A DNA stretch of 64,000 bases from Silurus meridionalis (taxonomy: Eukaryota > Chordata > Actinopteri > Siluriformes > Siluridae). Both the position numbers and the translations under genes were made by a program. Location: contig NC_060890.1 of NCBI RefSeq assembly GCF_014805685.1, forward strand, positions 14,008,500 to 14,072,499, given 5' to 3'. This document shows positions 12,201-23,750 of the stretch, in pieces. The notes below the pieces were generated by a model. That model worked only from the letters and a program-made list of their open reading frames with translations, had not been told where the DNA came from and did no database searches. How positions within the stretch are numbered: the first letter of the stretch is position 1; each line of letters opens with the position of its first letter.

Positions 12201-14635
12201 CCTTCACAGTCTTTGCCTCCTCGCTGAGGAATAGGGGAGTTGCAATGGCGAATGCGAGTGATTAGCCCTTCCCCACATGTCACAGAGCATGAAGACCAGG
12301 GGGACCACAGACTCCAACCACCATCCTGACGAACTAAACACACAGGAACTCAATGTTTTCTCCATTTGTCCCACTTTTTCCACTTGCCCCACAGAGAATT
12401 TTGACTGGCACAAAGAAAATGGTTTCCATACCTCTGCGGTCACATTTTCCTAAGCTGCACCTCCGAGTCTGGATTGAGGGGCCAGAGCATGTGTTGCTGG
12501 TGTCGTCACATGATCTGCCTCTTTGTTGCGTACCGCTGCCACAGGTGATTGTACACTGAGTCCAATCAGACCATGGGGACCAACCATCCTCACTGTCCAT
12601 TGCTGGACCCCGAAATAGACATAAAATGTGATTATCATTTTTAGGCTGTAGGAACTTTAAGAAAAAGGAGGTATAGTAATTGTGAGAGGTACTCACGAAG
12701 GCATACTGGACAGCATTCTCCCTCAATGAAGGATGGATTAGCACAAGACACTGGTGGGCAAGTGAGCTGACGACACACAACTTTCCCATCTTGGCATGTG
12801 CATTTGGTGCAGCTGTCCACAATCCAGTCCTCCTTATTCTCAAACAGTCGCCCATCCTGCCAGCAAATGCTCTGCTGCACAGGATCCTGCATCTTATTCA
12901 GAGCCTCACGCATGGCAGTGTTCTCCTCTGTCTGAAATCCAATACTAAACAAATGAGCCTCCACATGATCTTGATGAGCCAAAAAGAGTGGTTGTTTTTT
13001 TCAAGTAAGGTTTCACATAGCCAAGTATATGGAAACATATGGTTGTTACAGCACACTGCCATCAAATATCCATAAATTTCCACACATCCACAAAAGTGCA
13101 TAAAACACTGTGTTTTACTCCACTAGAATTACTTCAACACGTAACACCAATTATAACCCAATTACCCGGTTTAAGTGAACGGAAACAGTGAAAAATGCTT
13201 CAGTGGACTTTCCAACTTGTTCACTTTCTTACTGTGGCTATTCTCATAACCATCAGTATGGCATGCCTGTATCAAATTAGAAAGACTTTCTGAGACACTC
13301 ACCACTTTCTGCAAACCATCAATGAGGTTGCTAACAACAACACGGAGACCCTTGAGCTCTTGGAAAAGGTTAGCCAATTCCTCACATGAACGCTCACACA
13401 TCATCTCAGAGGGGCTCATCGTTGGGGGGTCTGTGTTCGGGCTGATCAAGTTAGTCGAGATAGAAGAAGCCACATCCACAAGTTCAGCACTCTCACTTAC
13501 TGTGTTCAAGTCTTCTGTGCACAAAGAGTAAATAAACAGATGTTAATTAAATAAATTATTGTCAAAAGTGTTTGAAATAAAGGCTTCAGCAAAGCAAAGA
13601 AATGTGACAGATTTATTTTTAAGACACTAAATAATGCATAATGATGAGATTCAGTTTCAACATAATCTAAAATCAGAGGAAAAACATAATGTAAATGTGT
13701 ATTAGACTGATTCTAGGTTCAAAATGAACAATTGTAAGGGTAGTAGTTTAGTAGTTAAGGCTTTGGACTTCTGATCAGAAGGTAGTGAGCACAAACCACA
13801 GCACCGCCAAGCTGTCAATGCTGGGCCATTGAGCATAGCTCTTAACCTTCAGCTGCTTAGTTGTAATTTGCTCAGTATAAGGGCATAAGCCAAATGCCAT
13901 AAATGTTAATTATATTAAAACCCCTATAACTTGTCTTACACTAATGCTCAGTTTAAAAAAAAAATTCAGATCCAGGGAATTGAATCTGCAGAACAGCCAA
14001 GATGTTCTGGAAAAGTGTCCATAAGGAGGAGTAGTAATTTAGAGTCATGGGAGTCCATGGGAGGCCAGGTCAGTTTCAGTACTGTTGCCTATGTGAATGG
14101 GATAGCAATCAGACATGTTTCCCATGCTACCCTGCAGAATGTGCTTGGCTGTGTGTGATTATGGAAACAGAAGCAGAGTTAAAAAGCTTGGAAGGGGGTC
14201 CTCGGCATGTCGTCTAATCCTGTTTGTAATAAACCCTCATTATGTGAAAGGATTAAATATGTAAAGATTGTTCCAAGAAGTGAAATTACGGCTTCCATTG
14301 CTATAGTGACATCACACATTTGCAACCATAAATACTTGTTTTGAGACAGTACATGGACTTATCAGAGAGTTAGCCAGCCTTTGAACAAGGAATACTTATT
14401 TTGAGGACTTTAAAAAGGACATGATGCCTATAAAACCATGGGAGGTAGGCCACCTACTGCATGATGCTATAAATATGTTCCATAAGCTGTTACAATGCAT
14501 AAGTTAAATAGACTCTACTGATAAATTAAATCCAACATGCATACATTTTTTTAACAGGCATATGTATAGTAGATGATTGCTTTAGCTACTTCTATAAGAC
14601 ATGCAGCATATTGCATGTTTTTACATTTATCTCCT

Positions 14636-14686
<51 letters not shown>

Positions 14687-15247
14687 CTCTCTGACATCTG
14701 ACTAAATACCTGATGTCTGATACTGATAAATCTTGAACATAAACACCAGATTCCTTAAGGAGAAATAGAGAAGAAAGCCAACGTCAAAAGTAATTTTTCT
14801 TTATCTAACAGCATTTTATTTTCCAATTATCCTTTTTTAGACTGGCTTTTTCTGTTTAAAACACTGCCCCATATGTGCAGCAAAAACTAAACAAAGCCTT
14901 TTCAACTACGATGTACTGATTGCATCTGTCATTTTCACTGAAAACTTTAAATGGAATTTCTCAACAGCTGATGAATAGAATACTGATTATCCACTGGTTC
15001 TGAGGAAACATGATTACATCTTGCAAAAGAGCTCTTTAAGATAGTGACCCAAATATAAAATACATGAAAGTAGACTCAGTATACATAAGATATCTGCTAG
15101 TCATACAGACACCCAGGAGATTTTTAAATCAAGAAAGCTTGTTGGCCTTGACTGCAATTTCTTGAGCCAGCAAATTTTTTCACGCTTCAGTCCCATGTCT
15201 GCCGAACTCATTCAAATCCCTAATGACAGTTAGACTCAGTGTGTCTG

Positions 15248-15291
<44 letters not shown>

Positions 15292-15549
15292 TGTATATGT
15301 GTGTATATATTTTATAGATATTTTATATAGGCATCTGCAAGTTTTTATATCTTAGTGAGGACCAAATTTTACAGTCTGACAATTTTGACTGTTTGATGAA
15401 AACTTATTTAGTGCTTTTTTTGTTTAAATTTTAAACGTTTTTGACTTAATTTAAGTATATTATAGCATGGAAAAACTGCATTAATAATTGTCAATGGAAG
15501 GTCCTCACAAGGATAGTATGAAAAAAATGTGTGCGTGCGTGCGTGTATA

Positions 15550-15619
<70 letters not shown>

Positions 15620-18078
15620 TTTTGCTCCTCTTATTACATGACCTCAATGAGCCCTTAAGGTCCAGGACATATCCTATTACAAAATGAAACCAAACCAATA
15701 TTCACTTCTGTGTAAAGTCTGAGCAGATATGTCTTACAAATTAGCTGTATATGCTTATATATCATATGTAAGTTACAAAATATGAATCAAAATCAAAAGT
15801 TAAACAAACATGCCTGTCTACAATCAAATGGCACTGACAAAGTCAAGCACATATACAAGTTATCCAATTACTAATTGTTTCTTTTGTCTGGCTAGTGTGT
15901 CTGTTCTGGATGAGTGTAAGAATGTTCATCTCACTCAGGATGTTTTACTTTCCTTCTTCAGGCAATGATTAAAACAAAAAGCTCAAATGACTGTCACAAG
16001 GGACAGTTTGCTGGACTGTTGCAGAATATTTCCAGAGCACCACTGAAAGATCCTTTACTTCTTCTCCTGGAACTCCACAACACACTCTCATATCTTCCTA
16101 TTCTGGACTGCATCCAAAACCGCTTATTAAATTCAATACTTGATAATCTGATAAGCTGAAATTTATGTGTCGGAATGTTGCAGCCTTCCAGAACTGAAAC
16201 TAAAAACTCTTACTTGTCAACCCATGCTTCTAAGCACTCCAGAGATTCAAGATTGAAGACATTAAAGAAACCATTGCTTATCTGTAATTTTTTTTCTATG
16301 ACAGACTTTATTTTGGAAGTGAGTCTAAAATGTGTGGAAGATATATAAAGCATTAAACACTATACCTGTATTTGCCAGCTCACACCCTCGGCTCTCTAGG
16401 ACGTCTTCCAGAGGGATGTCGAAAATAAACTGCACATTCTGCATCAGCCCCTGAACGCAAACATAGAATAATGAGAATAAAATATAAGGATCCTACAGCC
16501 TGTCAGTTTGGATATTTAAAAATAAAAAATAAAAAAGGTAGGAGCATGAGTTCCCATGTCTAGCCTGTAATGACCATATCAATTTCACCCTGAGTAATTA
16601 ATGAGTTATCAGTAGCGTGAAATCAGTATTGTGTTTGTTTAGTTAGTTAAGATTCATTTATTTTTTATTTTTTTTTGTAAATTAAATATGAAGACCAAGG
16701 ATGGTGACGTATGGTTTGGCAAATATGATGTCATCATATTTGCTACCGCAATTAACTTCCTGCTATTTACTTAAATTACATCCCTAATAGTTCTTGTACA
16801 CCTATGAAATTCTGACAGACAGTGCACATATCAAGCTCGTACTGATTTTAATCATTGTATGTTGTTGGCAAATCCCACAAGTTTTAGAACTATAGGACAA
16901 ATATGAATACATAGTCTTTTAAATGGCTGTTGAATTTGCACGAAAGAACAACAGCAACCTTGTTGTGTAAGTGGATTTAATGTGCTTCAGTGACATAACT
17001 TTGAAACCCCAACTCAAAATCCTGCGAATAGGCCTTAGTGTACTGGTCTGGCTATAAAAGTGTTCTCAGGACCCACTAACCAGTTTTTTTTTTTCTTTTT
17101 TGCTCTGTGCCCCAGGGTTGGATAGGCACATTATCAGGTGTATTGGAATAAAACTTTAAACCTATGACAAGAATGAGGTCATTTTTTCTCCTGTGTGAAT
17201 GACAGCACTCTCACCCTAAAATGTGTCTCGCGGCTGGATCCTTTGGCCACGTACATCCGTCCACCCGGAGCGCGCAGGTGCTCGTAGAAAGGTTCGTCGA
17301 GAATGAAGCTGTCGATGAGGCTGCAGCCTACATACAGCGTGGCTGTCTCGCCGTGCACGTGCAACGTGACGTTTTTCCACTGCGAGTCCACCAGCTCCAC
17401 ATCCTCAAACGCGATGACGTTGCGCGAGCCGTCGGCCCACCAGTACACGAGCTCGAGCGTGTTCACTCTGCCGTCGGAAAGCACTTCGAACTGCCGCCGC
17501 TCACCGGGACCCTCGATGGAGAGCAAAGTGCCGCGGGACGCGCGGTCCTGACGCAGGGTCGCAATCAGGGTGAAACCCTCGTTGTTCTGAATTTGCTGCA
17601 AGAGTTGGTCTAGAACTTGCGGTCTGACTGGGGGAAGATGGTCGAAGCGGATGAAACGATATGCAGGAGACTCGGGGTTTGGGCCTCGGAACAGTTTCGC
17701 CCCGATGGTCTTCTGTGTGATTCCGCTGCTTTCGAACATGTCAAACACGGTCAGATCCTCCACCGGCTCGTCTAAAAGGCACACACACCGTTGGAATATT
17801 TAGGATGTTGTATGTAATAGCCCTGTTATCATTATGCATTAATAATAATAATAATATCAGTAAATACAGTTTTAAAATGGTTGGATGGATAATTAAAACT
17901 TATTTGTTAGATCCTGAGCCTTTAAACTTTCTCCTAAGGAAACGTAATGATTTTGTGTTTTCTAAATGTGTACGTTGTGAAAGTGTTGGTGTGTATTGAA
18001 CTGAAAATTACCTGGATCGATGGTAGAGGCGGACAGAAATAAAAGGAGCAGAGCGAAGTGGCATTTTCGGAGAATCAT
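6220..18078 (-). CDS. thbs2: thrombospondin-2, complete multi-exon gene
   Basis: Secreted, probably trimeric, calcium-binding matricellular glycoprotein; in the family it regulates cell-matrix contact, collagen assembly and angiogenesis. Coding exons in transcription order: 18078-18012, 17771-17215, 16450-16366, 13514-13303, 12931-12697, 12602-12432, 12333-12157, 11298-11125, 11011-10884, 10784-10632, 10518-10300, 9730-9623, 9511-9352, 9110-8992, 8906-8672, 7821-7594, 7506-7235, 6905-6808, 6564-6425, then a short last exon. Every junction is GT-AG and keeps phase. Length up to the ECRD ending is 1180 residues; human TSP-2 is about 1172. Domain order: signal peptide, TSPN (23-208), cysteine pair C276/C280, VWC, three TSRs (about 386-559), EGF-like repeats (560-726), type 3 repeats with RGD at 937-939, C-terminal domain. 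TSP-2 rather than TSP-1 is favoured by [26 protein letters not shown] and RQDGGWS. Whether it is a teleost a or b copy cannot be decided. The last exon is uncertain: acceptor at 6263 (stop 6220-6222) or 6178 (stop 6174-6176). Confidence 0.95.
6425..7506 (-). CDS. thbs2: thbs2 exons 18-20: C-terminal lectin-like domain
   Basis: Exons 7506-7235, 6905-6808 and 6564-6425 encode the highly conserved C-terminal globe: [74 protein letters not shown] and [20 protein letters not shown]. The glycosylation site NST is present. The domain ends YECR and is completed by a very short last exon. Confidence 0.96.
7594..9730 (-). CDS. thbs2: thbs2 exons 13-17: type 3 calcium-binding repeats
   Basis: Exons 9730-9623, 9511-9352, 9110-8992, 8906-8672 and 7821-7594 encode tandem aspartate-rich loops of the DxDxDG type with paired cysteines (DNCP, DxCD). 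The RGD at residues 937-939 ([12 protein letters not shown]) is kept; it is the family's integrin-binding site. One loop reads DIDGDEILNE where mammals have a glycine or aspartate after the last aspartate. Exon 17 runs on into the lectin-like domain ([14 protein letters not shown]). Confidence 0.95.
8328..8342. promoter_or_regulatory. perfect RFX X-box palindrome in a thbs2 intron
   Basis: The 15 bases GTTGCCCCAGGCAAC match the full two-half-site X-box (GTTGCC, three-base spacer, GGCAAC) bound by RFX factors. It lies in the 850-bp intron between exons 16 and 17 of thbs2. Function is unproven. Confidence 0.4.
9171..9293. mobile_element. GC-rich 123-bp element with inverted ends, thbs2 intron
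   Basis: The element begins GTGGCAGCG and ends CCGCTGCCAC, so its ends are inverted repeats, with further partial pairing inward (agtggag / ctccact). It fills half of the 241-bp intron between exons 14 and 15, and its GC content stands out against the AT-rich flanks. This looks like a short non-autonomous insertion (MITE-like or SINE-like). I did not recognise a named family. Confidence 0.5.
10300..11011 (-). CDS. thbs2: thbs2 exons 10-12: EGF-like repeats
   Basis: Exons 11011-10884, 10784-10632 and 10518-10300 encode three cysteine-rich modules at about residues 560-726. Recognisable parts are [30 protein letters not shown], and [19 protein letters not shown]. The last exon also holds the conserved N-glycosylation site in GANATYHC and opens the wire of calcium repeats with FDLDGWPN. 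Confidence 0.94.
11125..12602 (-). CDS. thbs2: thbs2 exons 7-9: three thrombospondin type 1 repeats
   Basis: Three consecutive exons (12602-12432, 12333-12157, 11298-11125; 171, 177 and 174 bp) each encode one TSR. All begin and end in the same phase, the typical one-exon-one-module design. Tryptophan ladders are intact: [16 protein letters not shown] and [11 protein letters not shown]2 has CSVTCG, the CD36-binding motif; TSR1 has CTITCG and TSR3 CSATCG. The intron between TSR2 and TSR3 is about 860 bp, with no recognised element. Confidence 0.95.
12697..12931 (-). CDS. thbs2: thbs2 exon 6: von Willebrand factor C (procollagen) domain
   Basis: A 235-bp exon starts with the end of the coiled coil ([14 protein letters not shown]) and continues into the VWC module. 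[29 protein letters not shown] and the closing ECCPVCL give the expected cysteine spacing. It follows exon 5 in phase 0 and joins TSR1 with phase 1. Confidence 0.93.
13303..13514 (-). CDS. thbs2: thbs2 exon 5: oligomerisation segment
   Basis: A 212-bp exon (residues 237-307) holds a variable Ser/Thr/Pro-rich linker followed by [16 protein letters not shown] and a hydrophobic heptad pattern. C276 and C280 correspond to the cysteine pair that forms interchain disulfides, and the following helix should be the trimeric coiled coil. The preceding 85-bp exon (16450-16366) encodes [18 protein letters not shown] and joins in phase across a 2.85-kb intron. Confidence 0.9.
13737..13909 (+). mobile_element. 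SINE-like fish repeat, copy 2
   Basis: It starts with tagtagttaaggctttggac, resembling a tRNA-like pol III box A (TTAGTGGTTAAGG), continues through a degraded box B region (agcacaaaccacag), and ends gggcataagccaaatgccat, the mirror of copy 1. It sits in the 2.85-kb thbs2 intron. The box B is too damaged for an active tRNA or SINE. Confidence 0.6.
14637..14692. repeat. (CT)n microsatellite
   Basis: About 22 CT units followed by a short TTTC-interrupted tail, in the long thbs2 intron between the exons at 13303-13514 and 16366-16450. Confidence 0.97.
15251..15288. repeat. (GT)n microsatellite
   Basis: About 19 GT units in the long thbs2 intron. Confidence 0.97.
15529..15618. repeat. (GT)n microsatellite, compound
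   Basis: Compound tract (GTGC, GTAT, then about 29 GT units) in the same thbs2 intron as two other simple repeats. Confidence 0.97.
17215..17771 (-). CDS. thbs2: thbs2 exon 3: TSPN (laminin-G-like) domain
   Basis: A 557-bp exon encodes residues 23-208, the whole N-terminal heparin-binding TSPN domain. Family signatures visible are [26 protein letters not shown], the N-glycosylation site in [19 protein letters not shown] and GRMYVAKGS. The exon is clearly GC- and CpG-richer than the rest of the gene. It ends ETHFR and joins GLMQNVQFI of the next exon, as in other thrombospondins. Confidence 0.95.
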
Positions 18079-18083
18079 AATTC
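18012..18083 (-). CDS. thbs2: thbs2 exon 2: start codon and signal peptide
   Basis: The ATG is at 18078-18076, five bases inside an exon that follows a gttgtttag acceptor. The 22 residues encoded (MILRKCH, then the hydrophobic run [10 protein letters not shown]) form a classic signal peptide. The exon ends with a single G that joins the next exon to give [13 protein letters not shown], the start of the mature TSPN domain. No other ATG in frame gives a signal peptide. Confidence 0.92.
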
Positions 18084-18314
18084 CTAAACAACGCATAAGA
18101 TCATGTTTAACTATTATCAAAACGCAAAATACATTTAGATTCTCTAAACATTAATCGCAGTTACAGCAAAGCATATCTGATTTCACAGTCTAGAAAATAA
18201 AAATAAAATCATTGCTTATCAGGAAACATCTTGCACCATCTAAAGTTGTTTTTTTATTAGTCCAACAATAAACTGGATAATTGCTTAAAAAGGTCCGAAG
18301 TGCATCGGTACTAC

Positions 18315-18640
18315 CTGATCCAGAGATGGGAAAACTTGGATTTACGGGGTTAAAACGCCAGGTTCCTCAAAAGAATGTTAATGGACTCCTGGTATTGTCA
18401 TGAATCAGTACTGCAGGGGGTAAAGTCGCCAACAAAATCCAGTCACTGTGTGCGTAAAAGGCGGATCCAGCGCACTCGGCGCGCAGGGTCTTTGTGTTCA
18501 CTCCGAGGAAAACCGTCAATCACTTCTCCTGTTTAAACTCTGTGGTCGTGGGTTGGGATGTAGTCGTGCTGTGTGTGCGCTCCAAAGCTTGAAATTTGAT
18601 CGATACCGGTGATCCCAGGCTCGCGCACTCCTCCTTCATA
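18315..18640 (-). other. thbs2: thbs2 non-coding exon 1 (5' UTR)
   Basis: A good donor on the minus strand (CAG followed by gtagta, junction at 18315/18314) precedes the coding exon 2 acceptor at 18083. A leading non-coding exon followed by an intron before the ATG is usual in thrombospondin-1 and -2 genes. The upstream limit is only estimated: the CpG-containing stretch ends near 18660. No cDNA evidence is available here. Confidence 0.55.
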
Positions 18641-18700
18641 GTGCGCTGGATCAGGGGTTTATCGTCAGTGAGTATCTAAAGTTTGCAAGGAGGAGTTTTA
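18480..18700 (-). promoter_or_regulatory. probable thbs2 promoter region
   Basis: This stretch is richer in GC and CpG than the AT-rich DNA on both sides and lies directly upstream of, or over, the predicted first exon. On the minus strand a TATA-like GATAAACC occurs near 18660-18667. The exact start site cannot be placed from sequence alone. Confidence 0.35.
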
Positions 18701-18947
18701 AGGCAAGAAAAGGGTGTGCAGTGTACGGACGGAATCGGGGCTCTTCTTTTGTCTATACATTTTTATTCAGCATAAAACATATTAAGAACATTTGCTCCAG
18801 GTTTTAGGGTTTAGGATGACTCTACCTCGCAACTGGAGGTTACCCCTAGCCAAGAGGAGGTCCAGGTTAGATCAGACAGCACTGAATCAGATACTGTATG
18901 CCCTTGCACTGTTACTGCCAGTGCCTCATATATTTAGCAGCAAAATT

Positions 18948-18949
<2 letters not shown>

Positions 18950-19035
<86 letters not shown>

Positions 19036-19056
19036 GCAGACAGACAGACAGACAGA
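18950..19056. repeat. (GATA)n-(GACA)n microsatellite
   Basis: About 18 GATA units pass directly into about 8 GACA/GGCA units, just outside the thbs2 promoter side. Confidence 0.97.
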
Positions 19057-21854
19057 GTATTTTATTAACCCTAAATGGAAATTGCAACAGTATATAATTT
19101 TAACCATAAATGGAGATGGGTCATTGCATTATAGATTATATTTAAGGTTATGCAGTCAGTTTGTTAGTCTCGGATTATGCAATTAGATTTCTTTGTAGGT
19201 TTTCTCTTCTTGCCTTCTGTGTAATCCACTGTTCTGCTTGTGCCTGGATTTTTTTTGTTTGGAAAGGAAAGGAAATACCCTGAAGTTAAATGAATGATTA
19301 GATGAATGGAATACTAAACTCCAGGAAATAAGGAATATGCTATAGGCCAAACTTTCCAGTTACGACTACCAAATGAGCTGAATTAAAATATTAAATATAA
19401 AAATGATAAATAGAATAAATTTCTTAGAAGGGAATAAATGAAATCATTAAAATAAAGTAGTTGCTATATGGAAAATAAATAACAGCAGCAATGCTCTATT
19501 ATACATAGTCAAATATATTACAAATACTTGGAAACGATATAATAAAATACTGACAGTATTGCTCTGTTCCTAGAAATGTCAGATTTATTGCACAGTTCTA
19601 GAAGATTGCACAATTCCAAGTGATATATCATTGCATGGTAAAAATCTGTTTCCTATTAGTCAGAAGTAATGAATGTAAGGATTTTCATCTACAAACCTCT
19701 ATTGTCCAAGTCCAGACTTACAAGTTGTTGTAAAACTCAAAGAGGATATTGGTAATGACTTTCTATAGCTCTTCATACACCGTGCTTGGATCTGGCTACT
19801 GCTGAACATGCTTTTCAGATTTACAAGTACACCACACTAGTTAATTAGGTGTGGTAAGTCCCTCTGTTACTTTGATAATATATAATACTGCAATAATACA
19901 TCTTGAAAACTTTTTTAAACAGAAATGATATACAACTTTACCTTATTTGCTGGTGTTTGGTACAAGCAGCATTTTATTTAAAATGTCCAGTTGTCCACTA
20001 CTTTTAAAATGTATTTATTAGTAACGTAATATGCAATCAGCAGAAACGTTTGCCAGTTTACACAGCTTTTCCATGTGGTTATATGGGTGTATATGCAGAT
20101 TTCTGAGCCCTGTGGAAAATAGCTCACTAAAATGCATTACAGATGTTTAACTTGTACTGAACAAGCAGGTTTCCAAAAGTTATATGCCCTCCAAATTGTC
20201 GTCCTTTTAATGAACCCAGGTGTGAGATCATTTTTTTGCAATCTTGTGCAAGAAAGAGATCAATAAAGTATTTGTTTTAATTCATTTTAATTTCCGCAAC
20301 ATTAGAGGAGTCTGATTTGTGTAAATGAGTATTTTGACCCATTACATCAAGCTATAATTTTAATCATCACATTATCGTTTATGGGAAATGTGTGTAAACT
20401 AGTTAAGAAAGAACATGTTGTACAGAACAAAAAAAGAGAGTTTGCATGAAGCACGATCTTGGGTCAAGTTCAGTGTTACAGAGAAATTTATATAGATGTC
20501 ATGAGACTTCAGAGACTTAGTCACTGTGATTTCTTGAACTAGGCACAATGACTTGTCTGTTTGCCATTTTTTAAATAAATCTATTAATTTAGGTGAGCTG
20601 ACCCAGGTTATGTGGTCCCCCTGTCTTTGAGGGCATCTAGCCTTTGTAAGAGAAATGCTTATAATATGAAATTTGTTTTTGGCATTAAAAATATATTTTC
20701 CAGAAAAGTGGATATTAAGAAATGTGCTGAGAAAATAAAGATGTGTAAAGATTTAATAAAAGTGCTCCTGTGCTCTTTATTGTCCACAGACCTCTGACTA
20801 CTGTGTCAATCGTGTGTTTGTGTGTCTGGGTGCGAATGTGTATGTGTTTGTGGATATTCAAGTTTCTGTACATGGCAGACAAAAAAAATCCTGTTTTTTG
20901 TTGCTTTAGAGAGTGTTCATGGTCTACCTCTCTTGTGTACTAATATTCCAGTTCTTATTTCTGGTTTTGCATAATTCCACTTTCAGTAAAGCCACCTCAT
21001 GGGTATGGCTTATCATGGGCAATATTTTCTAGGAGCCTTGCTCCCATTGACGTTTATTTCCATTTAAGGCATTATTGAAATGAATTATGTCTGTTCTTTA
21101 CTGGTTTAAATGTATTAAGTTCCATAACAAGCAGAAATATCTTTCCTGTCTTCTTCCTTAAGCTGACCTGCAAAGAATTCACAAAGCTCACTTTCACTTA
21201 ATTGCTTCCAGACTGGCATATAGTCCCTAAGCGCTGACCATGAATATGGGCGGTATGACACATTTCTCATTACCTCAGTCATTTACAGTTCTGTGCCATT
21301 GTCTTGGATCTGTAGAAACTTTTTATTGTTATATATTATTCTCTGTCAATAAAAACTGCAAACTGTTTGTATTTATTTATTTATATTTTTAGTGCAAAAA
21401 TATGTTTTTTATGAGGGATCATCCATTAGAAAGTAATTGGGCTATATGAGTTCCAAAATTCTTACTGAAAACTTTATCTTAATTATTCGTTTCATTTTGC
21501 TTAACATAAAACATTTGTGTGATACCTTTTTTCAATTCTATGTCTAGATATCCATTTTTTTTTCATACACAGCTTTTATCATTTAGAGTTGTTATGAAAA
21601 GGTAGCAATCTCTTGGGTTGTTTTCATCCAAGGTCAGAGATCCTTGGCAGCCTATTATAAATACTATAGTAAAGTAAAATATTAAACAATACTTACAAAG
21701 TCATATTTCTTATATCATAGAGTCAGATAGAAAAACAAATCTCTCTTGTCATTTTCTGGTGCCCCAAATACTGTAGTGTGACAGTTTTATTTTGGTCATT
21801 ACTTGGCCATTATTATGTCTGGGTTAGCAATCCAGTCTATTTATGTTATGTTTT

Positions 21855-22540
21855 GTTGGAAACCAGGCTTTTTAACAAATCCTTGCTTACGTAGATAGTG
21901 GAACACATTCAGGTTCATGAAACCACAAAGAGATCGACTAATGCTTTGTTACATGGGGCATTATCATGCTGGAAGATCTGTAAATTGTGACCTTAAAGGG
22001 GTGCACAAGGTCAATAACAATACTTAAATTCACTGTGGCATTTAAACAAAAACTAAGTGGTCCTAGGGACAGGCAACAAATTCTCAAAAAACTGTGTGCC
22101 TCAGCAAAAATGGGGATTTGTCAGACCAAGCTATGTTTTTTCCTATCTTCAGCTATTTAGTTTTGGTAAAACTGTGTCTACTGCAAACTCTACTTTCTGT
22201 TATTGGCTGACAGAATGGAACCGTAAGTAGTTTTCTGCTGTTATAACCTGCTTCAAGGTTCAGTATGTTCATTATGACATGCTTTTTCACGCTCTACAAT
22301 TGTACAGAGTGGTTATCTGAGTTTCGAAAGCCATTCTCCATTGTACTCTCTCATCAGCAAGGCTTTTCTGACCATAAAAGTCTGCTGCTTACTGCAGAAA
22401 AAAGTCAGACAGTTGATGTGAACAATACCTGAAGATGCCAGCCCATATATGCATGATTTTATGCATTATATATTTTACGCATGTTGCTTTACATGCATTT
22501 TACATGATTGGCTGATTAAATAACTTAAAATTAACACTGA
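21855..22540 (-). mobile_element. decayed Tc1/mariner-type transposon, family A
   Basis: Plus-strand stretches such as ggggcattatcatgctggaa, gtggcatttaaacaaa, gtcagaccaagctatg and acatgattggctgattaaat line up, in order, with the antisense of a very common fish Tc1/mariner-like transposase element as I remember it. The reading frame is broken by many stops and gaps. Only an inactive fossil remains. Confidence 0.6.
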
Positions 22541-23364
22541 AGGTTCCATAAACTTAAGCAACACAGAAAGTCAGTGGCTAAAACAAATGGATCAGAATGA
22601 AGAACTAAGACAAAGGATTAGACATGAAGGAAGCTAGATAATTAAAGAGGAAGACAGCATCAAAAACGAACAGTGACTGAGTTATTAGCATGAGCAGAGA
22701 CAGAGGTTGAGCTATGACTATGAGCAGCTAAGAGAGACAATAAAAGGAAAGCAAGGCCATGTGTCTGTGTCAATATTCATAATTGTGGAGAAGTTGCTTA
22801 CAAACTTGTAAGGAGTAGACGGTTCAACTGCTTAACAGTTATAAAGTTGCCTTGCGGCAGGCTCGTTAATGCATTTTAATTAGGCAGGACATTGGGTTGA
22901 CACTTTCTCAAAGATCAATGCAATAATAACCCAGGCTTTCTCAAACACTTTCTTGGTAAATAAAGCATCACCCAGATACAGACTCATAAGTGCCTTACCC
23001 TATGACGTTGTAAACCTGTTTTCTCTTTCCAGCTGCATTCTTTTGCCATACTTCCTTTTTTTTATTCTTTTCTTGTTGATAAATCTAGGCCAAATAGTTT
23101 CCAGAGCACTGGTGGTTCTAATCTTTCCAATCACAAGAGATTCAGCTGGGCTGGCTCTGGTATGTAGCCAAGGAGTTGGTCTATGTTACATTTGAGTGAG
23201 TACTTTTGAGTGACTCTAGTGACTGCTTTGTCTAAAAGGTTCCCCATTTGGTGAAAATAGGTTTGATTACCTTTAACATATCTTGCCATATTTTAATATG
23301 GCAGTTTTGAACTTGGGCTTGGGTGTTGGGCTACTACCAGAACAGTTTCTATGCTCCCTGGCAC

Positions 23365-23750
23365 AGATTTTACATGTTTCTGGAACTGTAGTCATTGGTT
23401 GACCATCATTCTTCAAAAATATATTTCTTCATTTGGTGTTTGAATAATGGTTATGCACAGTTCTGTCTAATATTCCAATCCAACAGGTGTTCAGTTGGTT
23501 TGGTGCCTGATGACCATGTAGGCCATATCAGTTGCAAAATTTTCATCTGTACCAAAAAGGCCCTATGTCCTGTGGATGACATACTGTCATCCTAAACAAA
23601 GTACTCAACAATTTTTCATTATAGCATACAGAAGATCGTTCCAAAATACATTTTTAGTGATTTGCAGTAACACCAATGTTAGCCAAACATCATGCCAGCA
23701 AAATAAATCACCTCTATGGCATAACAGTGAAAGCAATTTTACTTTAATTT
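23365..23750 (-). mobile_element. decayed Tc1/mariner-type transposon, family B
   Basis: Segments like cctgtggatgacatactgtc, atttgcagtaacaccaatgt and catgccagcaaaataaatca and catgccagcaaa followed by ggcataacagtg correspond to the antisense of another abundant fish Tc1-like transposase. Coding capacity is lost. Confidence 0.5.

Larger units (their letters stand above)
13515..16365 (-). other. long thbs2 intron
   Basis: The largest thbs2 intron, 2.85 kb, between the 85-bp exon and the oligomerisation exon. It holds one SINE-like copy and three microsatellites (CT, GT, GT). No exon of another gene was found on either strand. Confidence 0.85.

Noticed and set aside
12334..12855. 173-codon open frame on the minus strand
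   Set aside because: It reads through parts of the VWC and TSR1 exons and the intron between them. Only the TSR1 exon part is in its correct frame; it is not a separate gene.
13737..13800. tRNA gene candidate
   Set aside because: The box A-like sequence belongs to a SINE-like repeat; box B is degraded and no cloverleaf with acceptor stem can be drawn.
15408..15698. Open frame with a long His-Thr repeat
   Set aside because: It is a translation of a GT microsatellite in a thbs2 intron, not a protein. The same applies to 25079-25261.
17221..17613. 130-codon open frame on the plus strand
   Set aside because: It is exactly antisense to the GC-rich TSPN exon of thbs2. GC-rich codons on one strand leave few stops on the other, and it has no recognisable product.
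18950..19056. CRISPR-like or satellite array
   Set aside because: It is a simple tetranucleotide repeat with no spacers, in a vertebrate genome.
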